The notes below the pieces were generated by a model, which saw only the letters and a list, made by a program, of their open reading frames with translations, had not been told where the DNA came from and did no database searches. Both the position numbers and the translations under genes were made by a program. From the NCBI GenBank assembly GCA_037953625.1, contig CM075652.1, positions 17,752,501 to 17,816,500 on the forward strand: a stretch of DNA of 64,000 nucleotides. The letters run 5' to 3'. This document shows, in pieces, positions 44,710 to 56,502 of the stretch. Numbering within the stretch: the first letter of the stretch is position 1; each line of letters begins with the position of its first letter. The stretch is from Crotalaria pallida. Taxonomy: Eukaryota; Streptophyta; Magnoliopsida; Fabales; Fabaceae.

Positions 44710-47700
44710 ATGGGGGAAATCGACGGCAACGTCCTCGTCGCCAAGTCTCTCGCCAAATTCGGCGTCCGCCACATGTTCGGCGTCGTCGGAATCCCAGTCA
44801 CCTCCCTCGCCAACCGCGCCGTCTCCCTCGGCATCCGCTTCATCGCCTTCCACAACGAGCAGTCCGCCGGTTACGCCGCCTCCGCCTACGGCTTCCTCAC
44901 CTCCACCCCCGGCGTCCTCCTCACCGTCTCCGGCCCCGGCTGCGTCCACGGCCTCGCCGGCCTCTCCAACGCCTCCACCAACACCTGGCCCATGATCATG
45001 ATCTCCGGCTCCTGCGACCAGTCCGACGTCGGCCGCGGCGACTTCCAAGAACTCGACCAAATCCAAGCTGTCAAACCCTTCTCCAAACTCTCCCTCAAAC
45101 CCACTCACATCTCTCAAATCCCTAACTCCGTCTCCCAAGTCCTCGCTTCCGCCGCCTCCGGCCGCCCTGGCGGATGCTACCTCGATCTTCCCTCGGATGT
45201 CTTGCACCAGAAGATATCCGAGGAAGAGGCTGAGACCTTGTTAGCGGAGGCCGAAAGAAATCGAAATGAAAATGAAAACGAAAACAGCAAGAAAGACAAC
45301 CATCATACTCCAGCTGATAAGATATCTGAAGCGGCCTCGCTGTTGAGGCGCGCGGAGAGGCCGCTAATTGTGTTTGGAAAAGGAGCTGCCTATGCGCGAG
45401 CGGAGCACGCTTTGAAAAGGCTCGTGGAAAGTACCGGAATTCCGTTCTTGCCCACTCCGTTAGGGAAAGGGTTGTTGCCTGATACGCATGAGCTAGCTGC
45501 CACTGCTGCAAGGTCGCTCGCTATAGGCAAGTGTGACGTGGCGCTTGTGGTTGGGGCGAGGTTGAATTGGTTGCTGCATTTTGGTGAGCCGCCGAAGTGG
45601 TCGAAGGATGTTAAGTTTATATTGGTGGATATCAGTGAGGAAGAGATTGAGCTGAGGAAACCGCATTTGGGTTTGGTGGGAGATGCGAGAGAGGTAGTGG
45701 AGATTTTGAATAAGGAGATTAAGGATGATCCTTTTTGTTTAGGGAAGAGTCATCCTTGGGTGGATGCTATATCGAAGAAGGCGAAAGAAAATGTGAGCAA
45801 GATGGAGGCTCAGTTGGCTAAGGATGTGGTGCCGTTTAATTTCTTGACACCGATGAGAATCATAAGGGATGCCATTGCAGGTTTGGAGAGCCCTGCTCCT
45901 ATAGTGGTTTCGGAGGGTGCGAATACTATGGATGTGGGACGGTCTGTGTTGATTCAGACGGAGCCGCGGACGAGGTTAGATGCAGGGACGTGGGGGACGA
46001 TGGGAGTCGGTCTTGGTTACTGCATTGCTGCTGCGGTGGCTTCTCCTGATCGCCTTGTGGTTGCGGTTGAAGGGGATTCTGGATTTGGATTTAGTGCTAT
46101 TGAAGTTGAGGTATATATGCTAAACTTATTATACTTTGCTGCTCTTGTGCTGCTTGACATTCTCATGAACTAGATGTAGATCCTTATTAATACTATGTTT
46201 AGCAAAACTGACTTGCAAAGTAAGTCAATTGTAGGCTGATAACAAGTATGCTAAAGACTGAATAGTCGGTAATGGACGAGAGCTTATGACCAATAATCTA
46301 GCTGATTTAATTGGAAGTGTTTAGTAAAAATGACTGATAAGTATAAAATGATGTAGACAAGCTTGTAAGCCCTTGACTTAAGACATAACTCACTTTAATT
46401 GACTTTGTCAAGTAAGGGCTTATAAAGATCGTTTTTTTAAGAAAAATTGACTGACCACACGGAGCTGCTGTCTTATAAGCCCCTTACTGGCATAAGCCAA
46501 ACATGCACAAAATGGGATGATCAGATAAAATAGAGCGGCTTAATGTTTGAGGCTTGAGGTCTATTGAAATTAAATGTAGTTGCTCTTGACCTCTTACCAC
46601 TATGGAATTGGACATATATTTTTCAGTACATATCCAAATCAATTCCTTGATGGTTTACCCTTTACCCCCTCTTGCTTCCATAGTTCCAATAGGGATTGGG
46701 GACATTATGAATATAAGAAAATTCTTATTCTATTCAATATAGGTTTCCTTAGTGGACACACCACCTATTTTTTAGTCTTAATGTTTTCCTTCTCTCCAGA
46801 GAATTGGATTACCTAGAGGAATTTTGAATGCCTTATTTTTGGAACCTGATGGAATCTTCCTTTAAATGTTTTCTTTTTGGTTAGAGTTCCTACAATCATG
46901 CAATACCCCGTGATGCCTTTCGGATGCTCCTAAACCCTATTAGTCTAGCATCCAATTTCCACTTGTTCTTTTTCTCCTCCTTTTAATTTTTTTCCATGCT
47001 TTTCTGGGACAGCTGCATGTACCTTGATAATATTTGAGGAAGCATGGACATCAATAGTATTTTTTTTTACATTTTTGTGATCTAAAATATTGCTAGAAGT
47101 TATATTCCCATTTTTAAGAATCATGTAATAATCTCCATCAGACTTGGATAATCTACTATGATAGATGATGACATAAGCTGTATACTGTCCATTACCACAG
47201 GACAACCCAAATACTAAACACAATTTAAAATCGAGAGTTTGTGATTTTTTGTTGGCATAGATTTGTATTTTTCTTTCCAAGTTGGTTCCTTCGGCATCAA
47301 CTTGAATTCGAGGGGTGATATCTTATGTAATTGCTATACAATTTGTCCAAGTATTTTTTGGAGATTCTTGGTTGTTATTGTACTTTGTGCCTCACTTGTT
47401 ATTGTGCTTTGTGCCTCACTTGTATTGTGCTAGCACAACCCTACCATTATAAACAAATGTACAAATTCCTGTATTCTATAGATTGTGAGGATATTTGCTT
47501 TAAATTTTCTGAATACAAGCATGTCATATGATGCTTTGACTTTGCACAGACTCTGGTTCGATATCAGTTGCCCGTGGTTGTGATTGTTTTTAACAATGGC
47601 GGTGTATATGGTGGCGACCGTAGAAGCACTGAAGAGATAGATGGGCCTCACAAAGATGATCCTGCCCCCACATCTTTTGTCCCAAATGCAGGGTACCATG

Positions 47701-47864
47701 CTTTGATAGAAGCTTTTGGTGGAAAAGGCTATCTTGTTGGGACACCTGAAGAACTCAAGCATGCTCTTTCAGAAACCTTCTCGGCTCGGAAACCAGCCGT
47801 GATAAATGTCATCATTGATCCGTATGCTGGATCAGAGAGTGGAAGGCTACAACACAAGAATTGA
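44710..47864 (+). CDS. Oxalyl-CoA decarboxylase / 2-hydroxyacyl-CoA lyase (ThDP-dependent), two exons
   Basis: Exon 1 is 44710-46110 (467 codons, donor GTATAT). Exon 2 is 47550-47864 (acceptor CACAG, phase 0). The product is 571 residues with no lesions, close to Arabidopsis At5g17380. The family uses thiamine diphosphate to split oxalyl-CoA to formyl-CoA and CO2 in the CoA-dependent oxalate breakdown route, or to cleave 2-hydroxyacyl-CoA. Seen: the catalytic Glu region (FIAFHNEQSAGYAASAYG, near residue 50), VSGPGCVHGLAG, and the ThDP/Mg motif beginning EGDSGFGFSAIEVE and ending FNNGGVYGG. The intron cuts this motif. The C-terminus is HKN, not a standard peroxisomal signal. The first ~450 bases are C-ending and very GC-rich, then composition shifts sharply. 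Substrate choice between the two named reactions cannot be settled from sequence. Confidence 0.95.
46190..46509. mobile_element. MITE-like insert in the OXC/HACL intron
   Basis: The left end (TATGTTTAGC) and the inverse of the right end (CATGTTTGGC) form a weak inverted repeat. Phrases TGACTGA, TTATAAG and CTTATAAG recur inside. Ends and class are uncertain. Confidence 0.35.
46510..47549. other. Remainder of the OXC/HACL intron
   Basis: It contains an antisense open frame of 111 codons (47280-46945) with ordinary composition (FGLSCGNGQYTAYVIIYH...) that I cannot match to a family. It may be a remnant of an inserted gene or element. Confidence 0.4.
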
Positions 47865-47978
47865 TTTGTACTCGTTGGTTACACAAAAAAAAATATAGTC
47901 ATGTGGTCTTTCCTACCTTAGTTATGAGTTGACACGAATGTTAGACTTAATGAACTTCTTTCAGTAAATTGAATACAA

Positions 47979-47984
47979 ATAAAG
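47979..47984 (+). terminator. Candidate polyadenylation signal of OXC/HACL
   Basis: AATAAA lies 115 bp after the stop codon in AT-rich sequence, upstream of the LINE insertion. The LINE therefore probably lies outside the transcript's usual end. Confidence 0.5.
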
Positions 47985-48196
47985 CCTTATCTATAGGATG
48001 CAACTGAATCTCAATATTTTGACGAGTATGTAAGCTCGTTAATGATGAAAAGAGTGATGTGTGCTTGATGAAAAGGGCTCATTCTGTGGAAATCTTTTTT
48101 TTTTTTTGTTTTGGTACGGTTTAAAACTAAGGGAAAAAGAAAAAAGAAAGTAAGATTTGCTGAAGTAACCAGTTTTTTTTTATACTTTTCTTTTCA

Positions 48197-50150
48197 AGAG
48201 GTTATGGACCAAAGGGCAAGGAATCATGGTGGTGGGATGCAAGGGTGCAAGATAAGGTAAAGGAGAAAAAGGAATGCTTCAAAACTTGGTCCTTGAATAG
48301 AAATGCAGAGAGTTGGGATAAATATAAAGCAGCTAGGCAAGAGACCAAGAAAGCGGTGAGCGAAGCAAGAGGTAGAGCGTTTGATGGGTTATACCAATCT
48401 CTAGGCACTAAGGAAGGGGAAAGAAGTATTTATAGGATTGCTAAACTTAGGGAAAGGAGGACGAGAGACCTAGATCAAGTGAGGTGCATTAAGGATGGAG
48501 ATGGCAAAGTCTTGGTCGCAGATTTGGATGTAAAAGAAAGATGGAAGAGTTACTTTCACAATCTTTTCAATGAAGGTCATGAAAGTTCACATCATGATCA
48601 GATAGTCACTAGAGAAGGGGACCAAAATCATACCTTTTACCGTAGAATTAGGGAGACTGCAGTAAAAGAGGCATTGAGAAGGATGGATAATGGTAAAGCG
48701 GTTGGTCCGGATAGTATCTCCATTGAGGTATGGAAAACCTTGGGAGAGAGGGGCATCAGTTGGCTCACCAAGTTGTTTAATGAGATCTTAAGATCCAAGA
48801 AGATGCCGGACGAGTGGAGGAGGAGCACTTTAATCCCTATCTACAAGAACAAAGGTGACATACAGGATTGTGCGAATTATAGAGGGATTAAGCTTATGAG
48901 TCATACCATGAAACTTTGGGAAAGGGTGATAGAGCGAAGATTGAGACAAGAGACTCATGTTACTGAGAATCAATTTGGCTTCATGCCGGGGAGATCAACT
49001 ATGGAGGCAATATACTTACTGCGCCGGTTGATGGAGGAATACCGGAGGCAACAAAAGGATCTGCATATGGTTTTTATTGATCTGGAGAAAGCTTATGATA
49101 GAGTGCCTAGAGAGGTACTATGGAGGGCTCTCGAGAAGAAAGGGGTGCGTGTTGCCTATATTAGAGCCATTAAGGATATGTATGACGGGGTCAAGACGAG
49201 CGTGAGGACACAAAGTGGGATTTCAGAGGATTTTCCCATCTCGATAGGTCTACACCAAGGGTCAAGTTTGAGCCCCTACCTCTTTACATTGGTCTTGGAT
49301 GTGCTTACGGAACATGTCCAAGAACCAGTGCCCAAATGCATGCTCTTTGCGGATGATATTGTGCTTATTGGGGATACTAGAGAGGAAATAAATGGGAAGA
49401 TTGAAATGTGGAGACAAGCTTTAGAAGGGTCTGGATTCCGGATAAGTCGAAGCAAGACAGAGTATATGGAGTGTAATTTTAGCAAGAGGCACGTGGGCCT
49501 TACTCGGGAGGTGAAGGTTGGAGAGCATGTCTTAGCACAAGTCCCGAAGTTTAAGTATCTTGGTTCTATCTTACAGCAGGATGCAGAAATAGAAGGGGAT
49601 GTAAATCTTAGGATTCAAGCAGGGTGGATGAAATGGAGGAGTGCCTCGGGCGTGTTATGTGATAAGAAGATACCACTTAAACTTAAAGGAAGGTTCTACC
49701 GCACTGCTGTAAGACCGGCGATGTTATATGGGACAGAGTGTTGGGCGGCAAAGGGCACACAAGAGAATAAACTTCATGTTGCAGAGATGAGGATGTTGCG
49801 GTGGATGAGTGGGCATACCAGACAAGATCGGATTAGAAATGAGTATATTCGAGAAAAAGTTGGGGTTGCTCCTATTGTTGAAAAAATGGTTGAATCTCGT
49901 CTTAGGTGGTTTGGGCATGTGTGGAGGAGACCGGTGAAAGCCCCGGTTAGGAGGGTAGACCAAATGGAGGGTACTACAAGGGCTAGAGGAAGAGGAAGAC
50001 CTAGAAAAACTATAGGCGAAACAATTGAGAATGATATGGCAATCAATGCCTTATCAAAAGACATGATTTATGATAGGCCTTTATGGCGTCGTTTGATCTA
50101 TGTAGCCGACCCCACCTAGTGGGACAAAGGCTTAGTTGTTGTTGTTGTCG
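48197..50150 (+). mobile_element. 5'-truncated RTE-type LINE with perfect target duplications
   Basis: The 8-bp duplication TCTTTTCA lies at 48189-48196 and 50151-50158. The element consists of an open ORF tail, a 31-base 3' end and a TTG-repeat tail, as in RTE-clade LINEs. The endonuclease half is missing through 5' truncation. Intact target duplications and an open frame suggest a recent insertion, 332 bp after the OXC/HACL stop codon. Confidence 0.93.
48245..50119 (+). CDS. RTE LINE reverse transcriptase, 5'-truncated ORF, open
   Basis: 624 codons from the first ATG; the frame is open from the insertion edge (…KESWWWDARVQDKVKEK). Seen: MDNGKAVGPDSISIEVWKTL (RT entry), WRRSTLIPIYKNKGD, NYRGIKLMSHTMKLWERVIE, ENQFGFMPGRSTMEAI, IDLEKAYDRVPRE, LHQGSSLSPYLFTLVLD, the catalytic FADDIVLIG, then KFKYLGSILQ and the typical C-terminus RLRWFGHVWRRP and ARGRGRPRKT. 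The stop TAG overlaps the conserved 3' end. The reverse transcriptase looks complete, but without endonuclease the copy cannot transpose on its own. Confidence 0.93.
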   Translation: MQDKVKEKKECFKTWSLNRNAESWDKYKAARQETKKAVSEARGRAFDGLYQSLGTKEGERSIYRIAKLRERRTRDLDQVRCIKDGDGKVLVADLDVKERWKSYFHNLFNEGHESSHHDQIVTREGDQNHTFYRRIRETAVKEALRRMDNGKAVGPDSISIEVWKTLGERGISWLTKLFNEILRSKKMPDEWRRSTLIPIYKNKGDIQDCANYRGIKLMSHTMKLWERVIERRLRQETHVTENQFGFMPGRSTMEAIYLLRRLMEEYRRQQKDLHMVFIDLEKAYDRVPREVLWRALEKKGVRVAYIRAIKDMYDGVKTSVRTQSGISEDFPISIGLHQGSSLSPYLFTLVLDVLTEHVQEPVPKCMLFADDIVLIGDTREEINGKIEMWRQALEGSGFRISRSKTEYMECNFSKRHVGLTREVKVGEHVLAQVPKFKYLGSILQQDAEIEGDVNLRIQAGWMKWRSASGVLCDKKIPLKLKGRFYRTAVRPAMLYGTECWAAKGTQENKLHVAEMRMLRWMSGHTRQDRIRNEYIREKVGVAPIVEKMVESRLRWFGHVWRRPVKAPVRRVDQMEGTTRARGRGRPRKTIGETIENDMAINALSKDMIYDRPLWRRLIYVADPT

Positions 50151-50158
50151 TCTTTTCA

Positions 50159-52079
50159 TATTTTAAGTAGTTTGAAAGTTAGATTCCAATCCTTATGTTT
50201 TGGTGTATAATTTCCCCATAAAAATCACTTCCATTATACGATGCGTGTCTCCGTCCCATATTAGGATGTTGTGTTTTGCCTTATGATACTAGCATTGATA
50301 CTTTCTATTTTATTTAGTTTTTTGCTTTCTCTGTCACCTGTCCAGTTTTTCTGCTTTGGAAAATTGATTATCATTATCTTCTATCTTTTTTTATTGCATT
50401 TCCTTTTTTTGTGTGTGTGTGTTTTTTTTTTTTTTTTTTACAAAAAAGATTTTTCCCAGGGTTTTTTTTTTTTTTTGGTGGTGTGTATAGATGTTTTGGT
50501 GTCAGAATATAGAGTGAAGACATTTCAAAATATATCATCGCACAATCCATTTTCTGAATTTACTATATAGCATGACAGATTCAGGAGCTTCTTTGGGTCA
50601 TTTTCAATTTAAGCCTCCCTGGATCTTGATTCATGAACGGGCTCGTTATAGGCTTTGTAAGTTCACTGAAATGGTATAGTGGTATAAGAATTAGTTTCCT
50701 CACTTTTGATCCCCAACCCCTACTTTATTTTGATGGGTTCATTCGAAACTTTTTCCAATATTTTGGAATCGAAAAAAAATGTATTTTTCAATTTTAAAAA
50801 TATATTTTTCAATAAGGAGATAATCTAAACAATACATTTTTTTGACTTGAGGGTGTTGAAAAACATAATGGGGATCCAAAAATGGGGTCTGAAGACTAGT
50901 TCTCTAGTGGTATTCATCTTAAGGTAGTTGGCAATGGGCACAATAAGTACATTATTGTTGGGAATATGACGTGGAAATCCAATCACCCACTTGCAAGGAT
51001 ATATTAAAAGCAACTAACCAATATATGGCAAAATAATAACAACACAATCATTAACGAGAACACACCGAAATATTAACGTCAGAAAAACCCCTCAAAACGA
51101 GAGTAAAAAATCCACGGGTCTTTGAGACCAATAAACAAGCTCCACTATGATCAAGTCAAGGTAGAAGTAGTGACAATTAAGTGCACAAACATGTGCTAAC
51201 AACCCGCCAACAAGACTAAAACTATAAAGCTTACCATATATGAAGATGAAAACCCCAAAAATATTGTTGTTCGAGTTAAATGACTCTTTGTATAGAGTTC
51301 CAAACACAAATTTCACAGTTGGATATGAAGTGAAAGGTGTCACGAACCTTATCTAAAAATTTGCGCGAAACCCAACGATTAACGAATCCCCAAACACAGT
51401 TGGAATGAAGTTACTCTGTTATGGAAAACAAAAAACGGGTTTGCCCTTCTTTCTCTCTTTGGCTAAGTTTCTCACTTGATGTTTGCTCTTTCTTGTGCCC
51501 TAAATCTGACCTCAATTATTTAACAAGTGATACACATAATAAGCTTGCACTTTTGAGCCTTTCTCCACGTAAAAATGGAGTCTGAACCCCATTATTTGTA
51601 GAGTTATTAGTTGTTTTGACATGAACTTCAATGCCTATGAAATAAATTTGAAAGTGTAGTTCATTGAGCTCTTAAATATCATACTCGCTCCATTTCTATT
51701 TATCTGTTTTATTTCAAACAAAACATATTTTTTAAGAAATGTAATTATTACTTAGATTTCGTATACATTAATTTTGTTTTTTCCCACTATACCCTTTCTC
51801 TTTCTATAATCATTTATTTTTCTCCACTACTTACGTAAATCAAGACATATTGAATTGGGGCAAACATGTCAACTAGCATTTATTATACTCTTAAAATCCT
51901 CAAAAAGGATAGATAAAAAGGAAAAAAAACTTATAAAAAAAAAAGTTAATAAAGAAAGAAGAGAGTACCATTTATGTACCAAAAAATCATCATGTAGTTT
52001 GATTGTGGAATTAAATGTGGTTAATGACGAATTTTGTTAGTGATTTATTCCATCAAATTCAAATGACTTAATTATGTTT
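50159..52079. other. Intergenic; probable LTR fragment; no gene
   Basis: 50159-50950 is T-rich with long T runs (50420-50440, 50462-50476). 50957-51660 is listed separately as a possible LTR. 51680-52079 has phrases like CTCGCTCCATTTCTATTTAT, possibly half of a Stowaway-like element. Confidence 0.5.
50957..51660 (-). repeat. Possible copia-type LTR remnant
   Basis: It starts TTGTTGGGAATATGACGTGG. It contains GAAATATTAACGTCAGAAAA, ACCCCTCAAAACGAG and ACAAGCTCCACTATGATCAA, phrases I associate with the leader end of plant copia LTRs read in reverse. The far end and target duplication were not found. Confidence 0.35.
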
Positions 52080-52610
52080 ATTATTTTTTAATTTTAGGAT
52101 CCTTTTATTTGAATTCTCGAAGTTTTTTTTGGATTTATCATATACCCAGACTATCAATTTCAGCCAAATTTTGTTGACATGCCGAATCGAAATTCTAATA
52201 TAAAACATTCTTGAACTTTAGGGTCCTTTTGTGTTATAGGCATTTGTCTGTTTGTTTGTTTGTTTTTTTTTTTTCAATATTTAACTTCCCAAAGTTACTT
52301 TTGGATTTGCCATATACCCCTGCTACTAATTCTGGACAAATTTTGCTAACATGTCAAACCGAAATTCTAATCAAACACAAGAGTTTAGCCATATGGTGGT
52401 GTCATGTGATGCCATGTGGGCGAATGTTTTTTTAATTAAAAAACTGAAAAAATTTATATTTTTATAGTTTTAGGTTAAAACAAAAGAAAAAAAAAGGATT
52501 TAGGAGAAAAAGGTCGTCTTTGCCCAAGTGACATCACATAGCATCACGTGACTAACCTCTTGTGTCTGACTTGGATTCTGGTGTGACATGCCAATGACGC
52601 TCAGGCAATG
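52080..52610. mobile_element. Partial relative of the MULE-type MITE at 55980
   Basis: It shares CATATACCC, TTACTTTTGGATTTGCCATA, TTGCTAACATGTC and GTGATGCCATGTGGGCGAA with the element at 55980-56488. Its ends are degraded and the repeat is partly duplicated (52100-52200 and 52270-52370). Confidence 0.5.
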
Positions 52611-52619
52611 ACGCCCAAC

Positions 52620-54660
52620 TAGTGACCCATGGCGCCAAGTTCAATAAAGTCTAGCAAAGGATGCAACTGGAACATGGATAAAACACATCCTATAGCGCAC
52701 CCTAGAACACACTATTCAGAAGCACACCCAGAGAACGCCCTCGACAATAGGCAGCAACCAGAGAAGAGGTTACCTGGTCATCCCCTTATGCTCCTCCACA
52801 ACTTATGGCGCAAGCCTTCAAGTATCGAATCTTGCACACATCACCTTGTCGTTCCCAACAAATGTTGCATATGGTATATATTACTCGCACTATGACTAAC
52901 TATATGTCATTTCCAACAAATACCAAATATGGTATTACATGTGCTCCACCCCCTGCTGGACTGATGCACTAGGATAAAGAAGCAAAACCTATTAGACAAA
53001 GCTACTGCCCAACAGGTAAAGAGGAGAAAGGCAACACCCATTGGTCAAAAGCAACATTATAAAAAGCAGTACTCCCTCCTTCGCTTGGCATCAACTCTTA
53101 CACTCTGTTTGGTTTGAGAGAAATTGGGAGGAAGGTTTTTGGGGGAAGAGAAAATAGGAAGAAAATAGTAGTTTTCTCCTGTTTGGTGTATGAGAGAAAA
53201 TTAGGGGAGGGAGAAAAAGGGGTGGGACCCACCCAAAAAATTTTTCTCTCTGACATAGGTGAGATTTTGAAGAGAAAAGTGGGTGAGGTGCCAACCGACT
53301 AATGAAGCCAGACTTTTTTTTTTCCGGAAAATCCAAATTGCCCCTTGTGTTGTTGTGCATAACTTCTTCTTTATTCGTTCTTTGACCTCTCTCTTTGCTT
53401 CTCCATAGCAGTTCCTATGCTCCCCAAATTGAGAAGCTCCAAATCAACCCTCATCATAAATAAACTTGGTTTGTGCATTATTTCCAGATCACTTCCTCTT
53501 AGGATTGTTACTGTGTGTTTTTTTTAAATAATAACTTTTTTAAATATATTTTTGAATCTAGAATTTTTATTATTTAAAAAATAATTGAAGTAAGAAAAAA
53601 TATTTGGTTATGTTTAATAGAGAAAGGAAAAAAATAGAAAGAAAAAATATTTATTTGTGCTATGTAAAACAAAGGGTATATTTGTCTTTTAACAAATTTA
53701 TTGTTTTCTTTCTTCCCACTTTTCTCTCCAACCAAACAAAATGAGAGAAAACTCAACTTTTCTCTCTCTCACATTTCCTCCCATTTTCTCTCATACCAAA
53801 CAACTATAAAATCTACTCATTTTTTCACCATAATCTCTCTTCCCTATTTCTTTTTTCTCATTTTCTCTCCGGCAACCAAACAAAGTGTTAGAGCCAAAAT
53901 ACAATACCGCTAATAGTTCTTCTCTCTGAAACTCAGAGAAAGTACACAAGAATATAATTAATGAGGAATATGGAGAGAAGAAGATCTGAAAGGGAGAAGC
54001 TGCAACCAAAGCGCACTCCATCAGCTCCACAAGCTCAAGAGATCAGTAAACCAACATAGAGGAACAAAAGTTCTTCACAGTATCAAGAGAAGAAAGGAGA
54101 AACGTGAAGGCCAAAACAGAAAAGCATTCTTCAGCACTTTGCTTCCTCACAAGAGCAACACAGGAGAGGGCACATCCTTCTGACCAGAAGCAACGCCTTC
54201 TCCATCTCTCCTTTGCATCATTAACTCAACACACAAGCAACAAGAACAACAATAGTAAAGAGTCTATAACACATCAAAGAAGAAACCAAGGAGAAAGGGA
54301 GTCATTGTCCTTCAGAAGTCGAAGGCACATGACGAAAGCGCGCACAGAAAGAGCCCCTATTCAATCTCAAAGGTGACACCCTGCCCAACATCAACAATCT
54401 AAAGACGCTCTCAGTTCAGTCCCAAGGGCAACACTTTGCCTAGTATTAGCATTATGAAGTGTCTCTGTTCTGTCCTAAAGGCGATGCTCTGCCCAATGTC
54501 ATGCAGCCCGAAGGCATCCCTTCAATTCTTCCTTAAAGGGAAAAAGGGGTAAGAAAGTGTGCAGGGCTAATAGCAATCTTTGAAAGGCATACCCCTATCG
54601 AACTTTGATACTCCCTTGTATTTTTCTCATTTTCTTTGCTAATTCGAAGTCATGATTTCA
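52620..54660 (+). repeat. LTR-like unclassified repeat, split by a Harbinger MITE
   Basis: The sequence is non-coding and less AT-rich than its surroundings. It has a TATA box (TTATAAAAA, 53057-53065) before the MITE. Afterwards come repeated phrases such as CACCCTGCCCAACATCA, AACACTTTGCCTAG and GATGCTCTGCCCAATGTCA (54380-54510). Such phrases recur in long LTRs of plant retrotransposons. Ends were not located, so the call is tentative. Confidence 0.35.
53101..53887. mobile_element. Harbinger-type non-autonomous element, 787 bp
   Basis: TTA duplications at 53098-53100 and 53888-53890, as made by PIF/Harbinger transposases. Terminal repeats CACTCTGTTTGGTT and the inverse of the right end CACTTTGTTTGGTT match at 13 of 14. 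The inside is purine/pyrimidine-skewed (GAGAGAAAA, TTTTCTCTC) and also folds back. No transposase. Confidence 0.8.
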
Positions 54661-55544
54661 TAAAGTTTACGTACCTCACTATTTGTACAATTTATCAACT
54701 TAAAAAATAAAATGATGTTGAAACAATTTTATCTCTTTATTTTGTTTTATTTCTTCTCTATCTCCTTTAAGATTTACCATTTCACTGGAGGTGAGGAAGA
54801 GGACTATAGGAGAAGAGTCGGTACGAGGGAGAAGTGAGTATGAGAAGGAGAAGTGGGTATAAGATATTTAGATTAGATTTTTAGCTAGAGAGATGGGGGT
54901 AAGAAATTTTAAATAGTGGATAAAAATATCAATACCCATGGAATTTTGGTGTAGAATTTATGAATTAATACTTTTTCCATTTTGTAAGAAAATGAAAATA
55001 ATCTCAGTTGTAATAAATTAAAACATTAAACTAAATGTTGTTGAAAACGTAAGAATCATTAGAAAAAAAAATAGAGAAAAAGAATTAAAGAGGATCTCTA
55101 TATTAATTTATTTTTGGTGTGAACCAAGTGTTTTTCGGTCGATAGTTATAGACTAATCTCTTTTCAGACAGAGAAGTGACATCATGCTTAAGGAATCCAA
55201 CTATTTATCAATTATGTTGGGCTTTATTGGGGATCTCTATACAATTTATATGGCTCTATGCTCCATAATTATAATTGCTTTTGTATTTCTTTAATGTTCC
55301 TATCAGTTTCTATTAGAGTTTTTCATTACGTCATTTGGTTGAAAATTAGGGATGAGTTATCCAGAATTTCAATGATTATTTATAAACATTAATCTTGAAA
55401 TCAATATTCAAAATACTAAAGTTGCAAAATTTTGATTGAAGAGTTTAAGTAACTTTTATCTAGTTCTTCCGATTGTTTTGGTGTCTTAATTTATTTAAAA
55501 AGTAATTATACTCTCCTCTTGTAAACTTTAGTTTAACACAATAA

Positions 55545-55596
<52 letters not shown>

Positions 55597-55979
55597 TAAA
55601 TAAAAGTTTAGGTAGATTAAATCTCGGGGGTTTATCATAATCATGCATGATAGGCCTGACTTTTCGAGCATGTACAGATATCCTTATAAAAATTATTCAT
55701 CAATAAAGTTCTCACAACAACAATGGGGTTTGAACTCAATCACAACTTTATAGACTACCAATCAATCCCTTATCGATCATACCAAACTCCATCGGCAACA
55801 TTACGATGTACTCACCTCTTGCTTATTTTTTGAAATTAACAAGAAAAATGTTTATCGTAATTTAATCTCACACTAATTTAGTCTCTATAGAACTGAGATG
55901 CAAGGACCAAATCAAACACTAATCCTGAATGATAACTTCTAACACTTTGTATTTTTAATATGGATATATATTTATTAAA
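54661..55979. other. Intergenic, AT-rich; one AT microsatellite; no gene
   Basis: Nothing recognizable apart from the (AT)n run at 55548-55594. Confidence 0.6.
55548..55594. repeat. (AT)n microsatellite
   Basis: About 23 uninterrupted AT units. Confidence 0.97.
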
Positions 55980-56488
55980 GGCTTAATTATGTCACAAGTC
56001 CCTGAAGTTTGGGGTACTTTTGTCATATACCCTTATTTTTTTTAATGTCTGACTCCCTGAAGCTACTTCTGACTTTGTCATATACCCCTATTACCAATTC
56101 TGACCAATTTTGCTGGCATGTAACATCATAATCCTAGTCAGACGCAGGAGGTTGGTAATGTGGTACCGCGTGATGTCATATGGGCGAAGACGACCTCTCT
56201 CTTCAATCCTTTCTTTTCTTTTTTTATTTAACTAAAAATATAAAAAAAAATATTAAGTTTTTTAGTTTTTTAATTTAAAAGAAAAAGATTTTCATCCACG
56301 GACACCAAGTGTCTAACCTCCTGCCCCTCTGACCAGAATTCCGATGTTACCTGTCATCAAAATTGGTCAGAATTGGTAATAGGGGTTTATGACAAACTCA
56401 AAAGTAACTTTGGGGAGTCGATCAGACATAAAAAAAAAATAAGCGTATCTGACAAAAGTACCCCAAACTTCAGTAACTTAATTAAGCT
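55980..56488. mobile_element. MULE-type MITE, 509 bp, with 9-bp target duplication
   Basis: TTTATTAAA lies on both sides (55971-55979 and 56489-56497). Terminal inverted repeats of about 45 bp: left GGCTTAATTATGTCACAAG, right inverse AGCTTAATTAAGTTACTGAA, both leading to TTTGGGGTACTTTTGTCA. No coding capacity. The 9-bp duplication is the Mutator-superfamily signature. Confidence 0.88.
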
Positions 56489-56502
56489 TTTATTAAACAT
56501 TA

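Noticed and set aside
44698..45511. Long antisense frames over OXC/HACL exon 1 rich in Gly, Ala, Glu, Asp
   Set aside because: They result from the C-ending codons of the sense gene and have no domain.
50640..50730. Possible SINE with Pol III boxes (AAATGGTATAGTGGTAT)
   Set aside because: No second box at the right distance, no tail, no duplication.
55460..55648. Frame with long Tyr-Ile runs
   Set aside because: Translation of an AT microsatellite.
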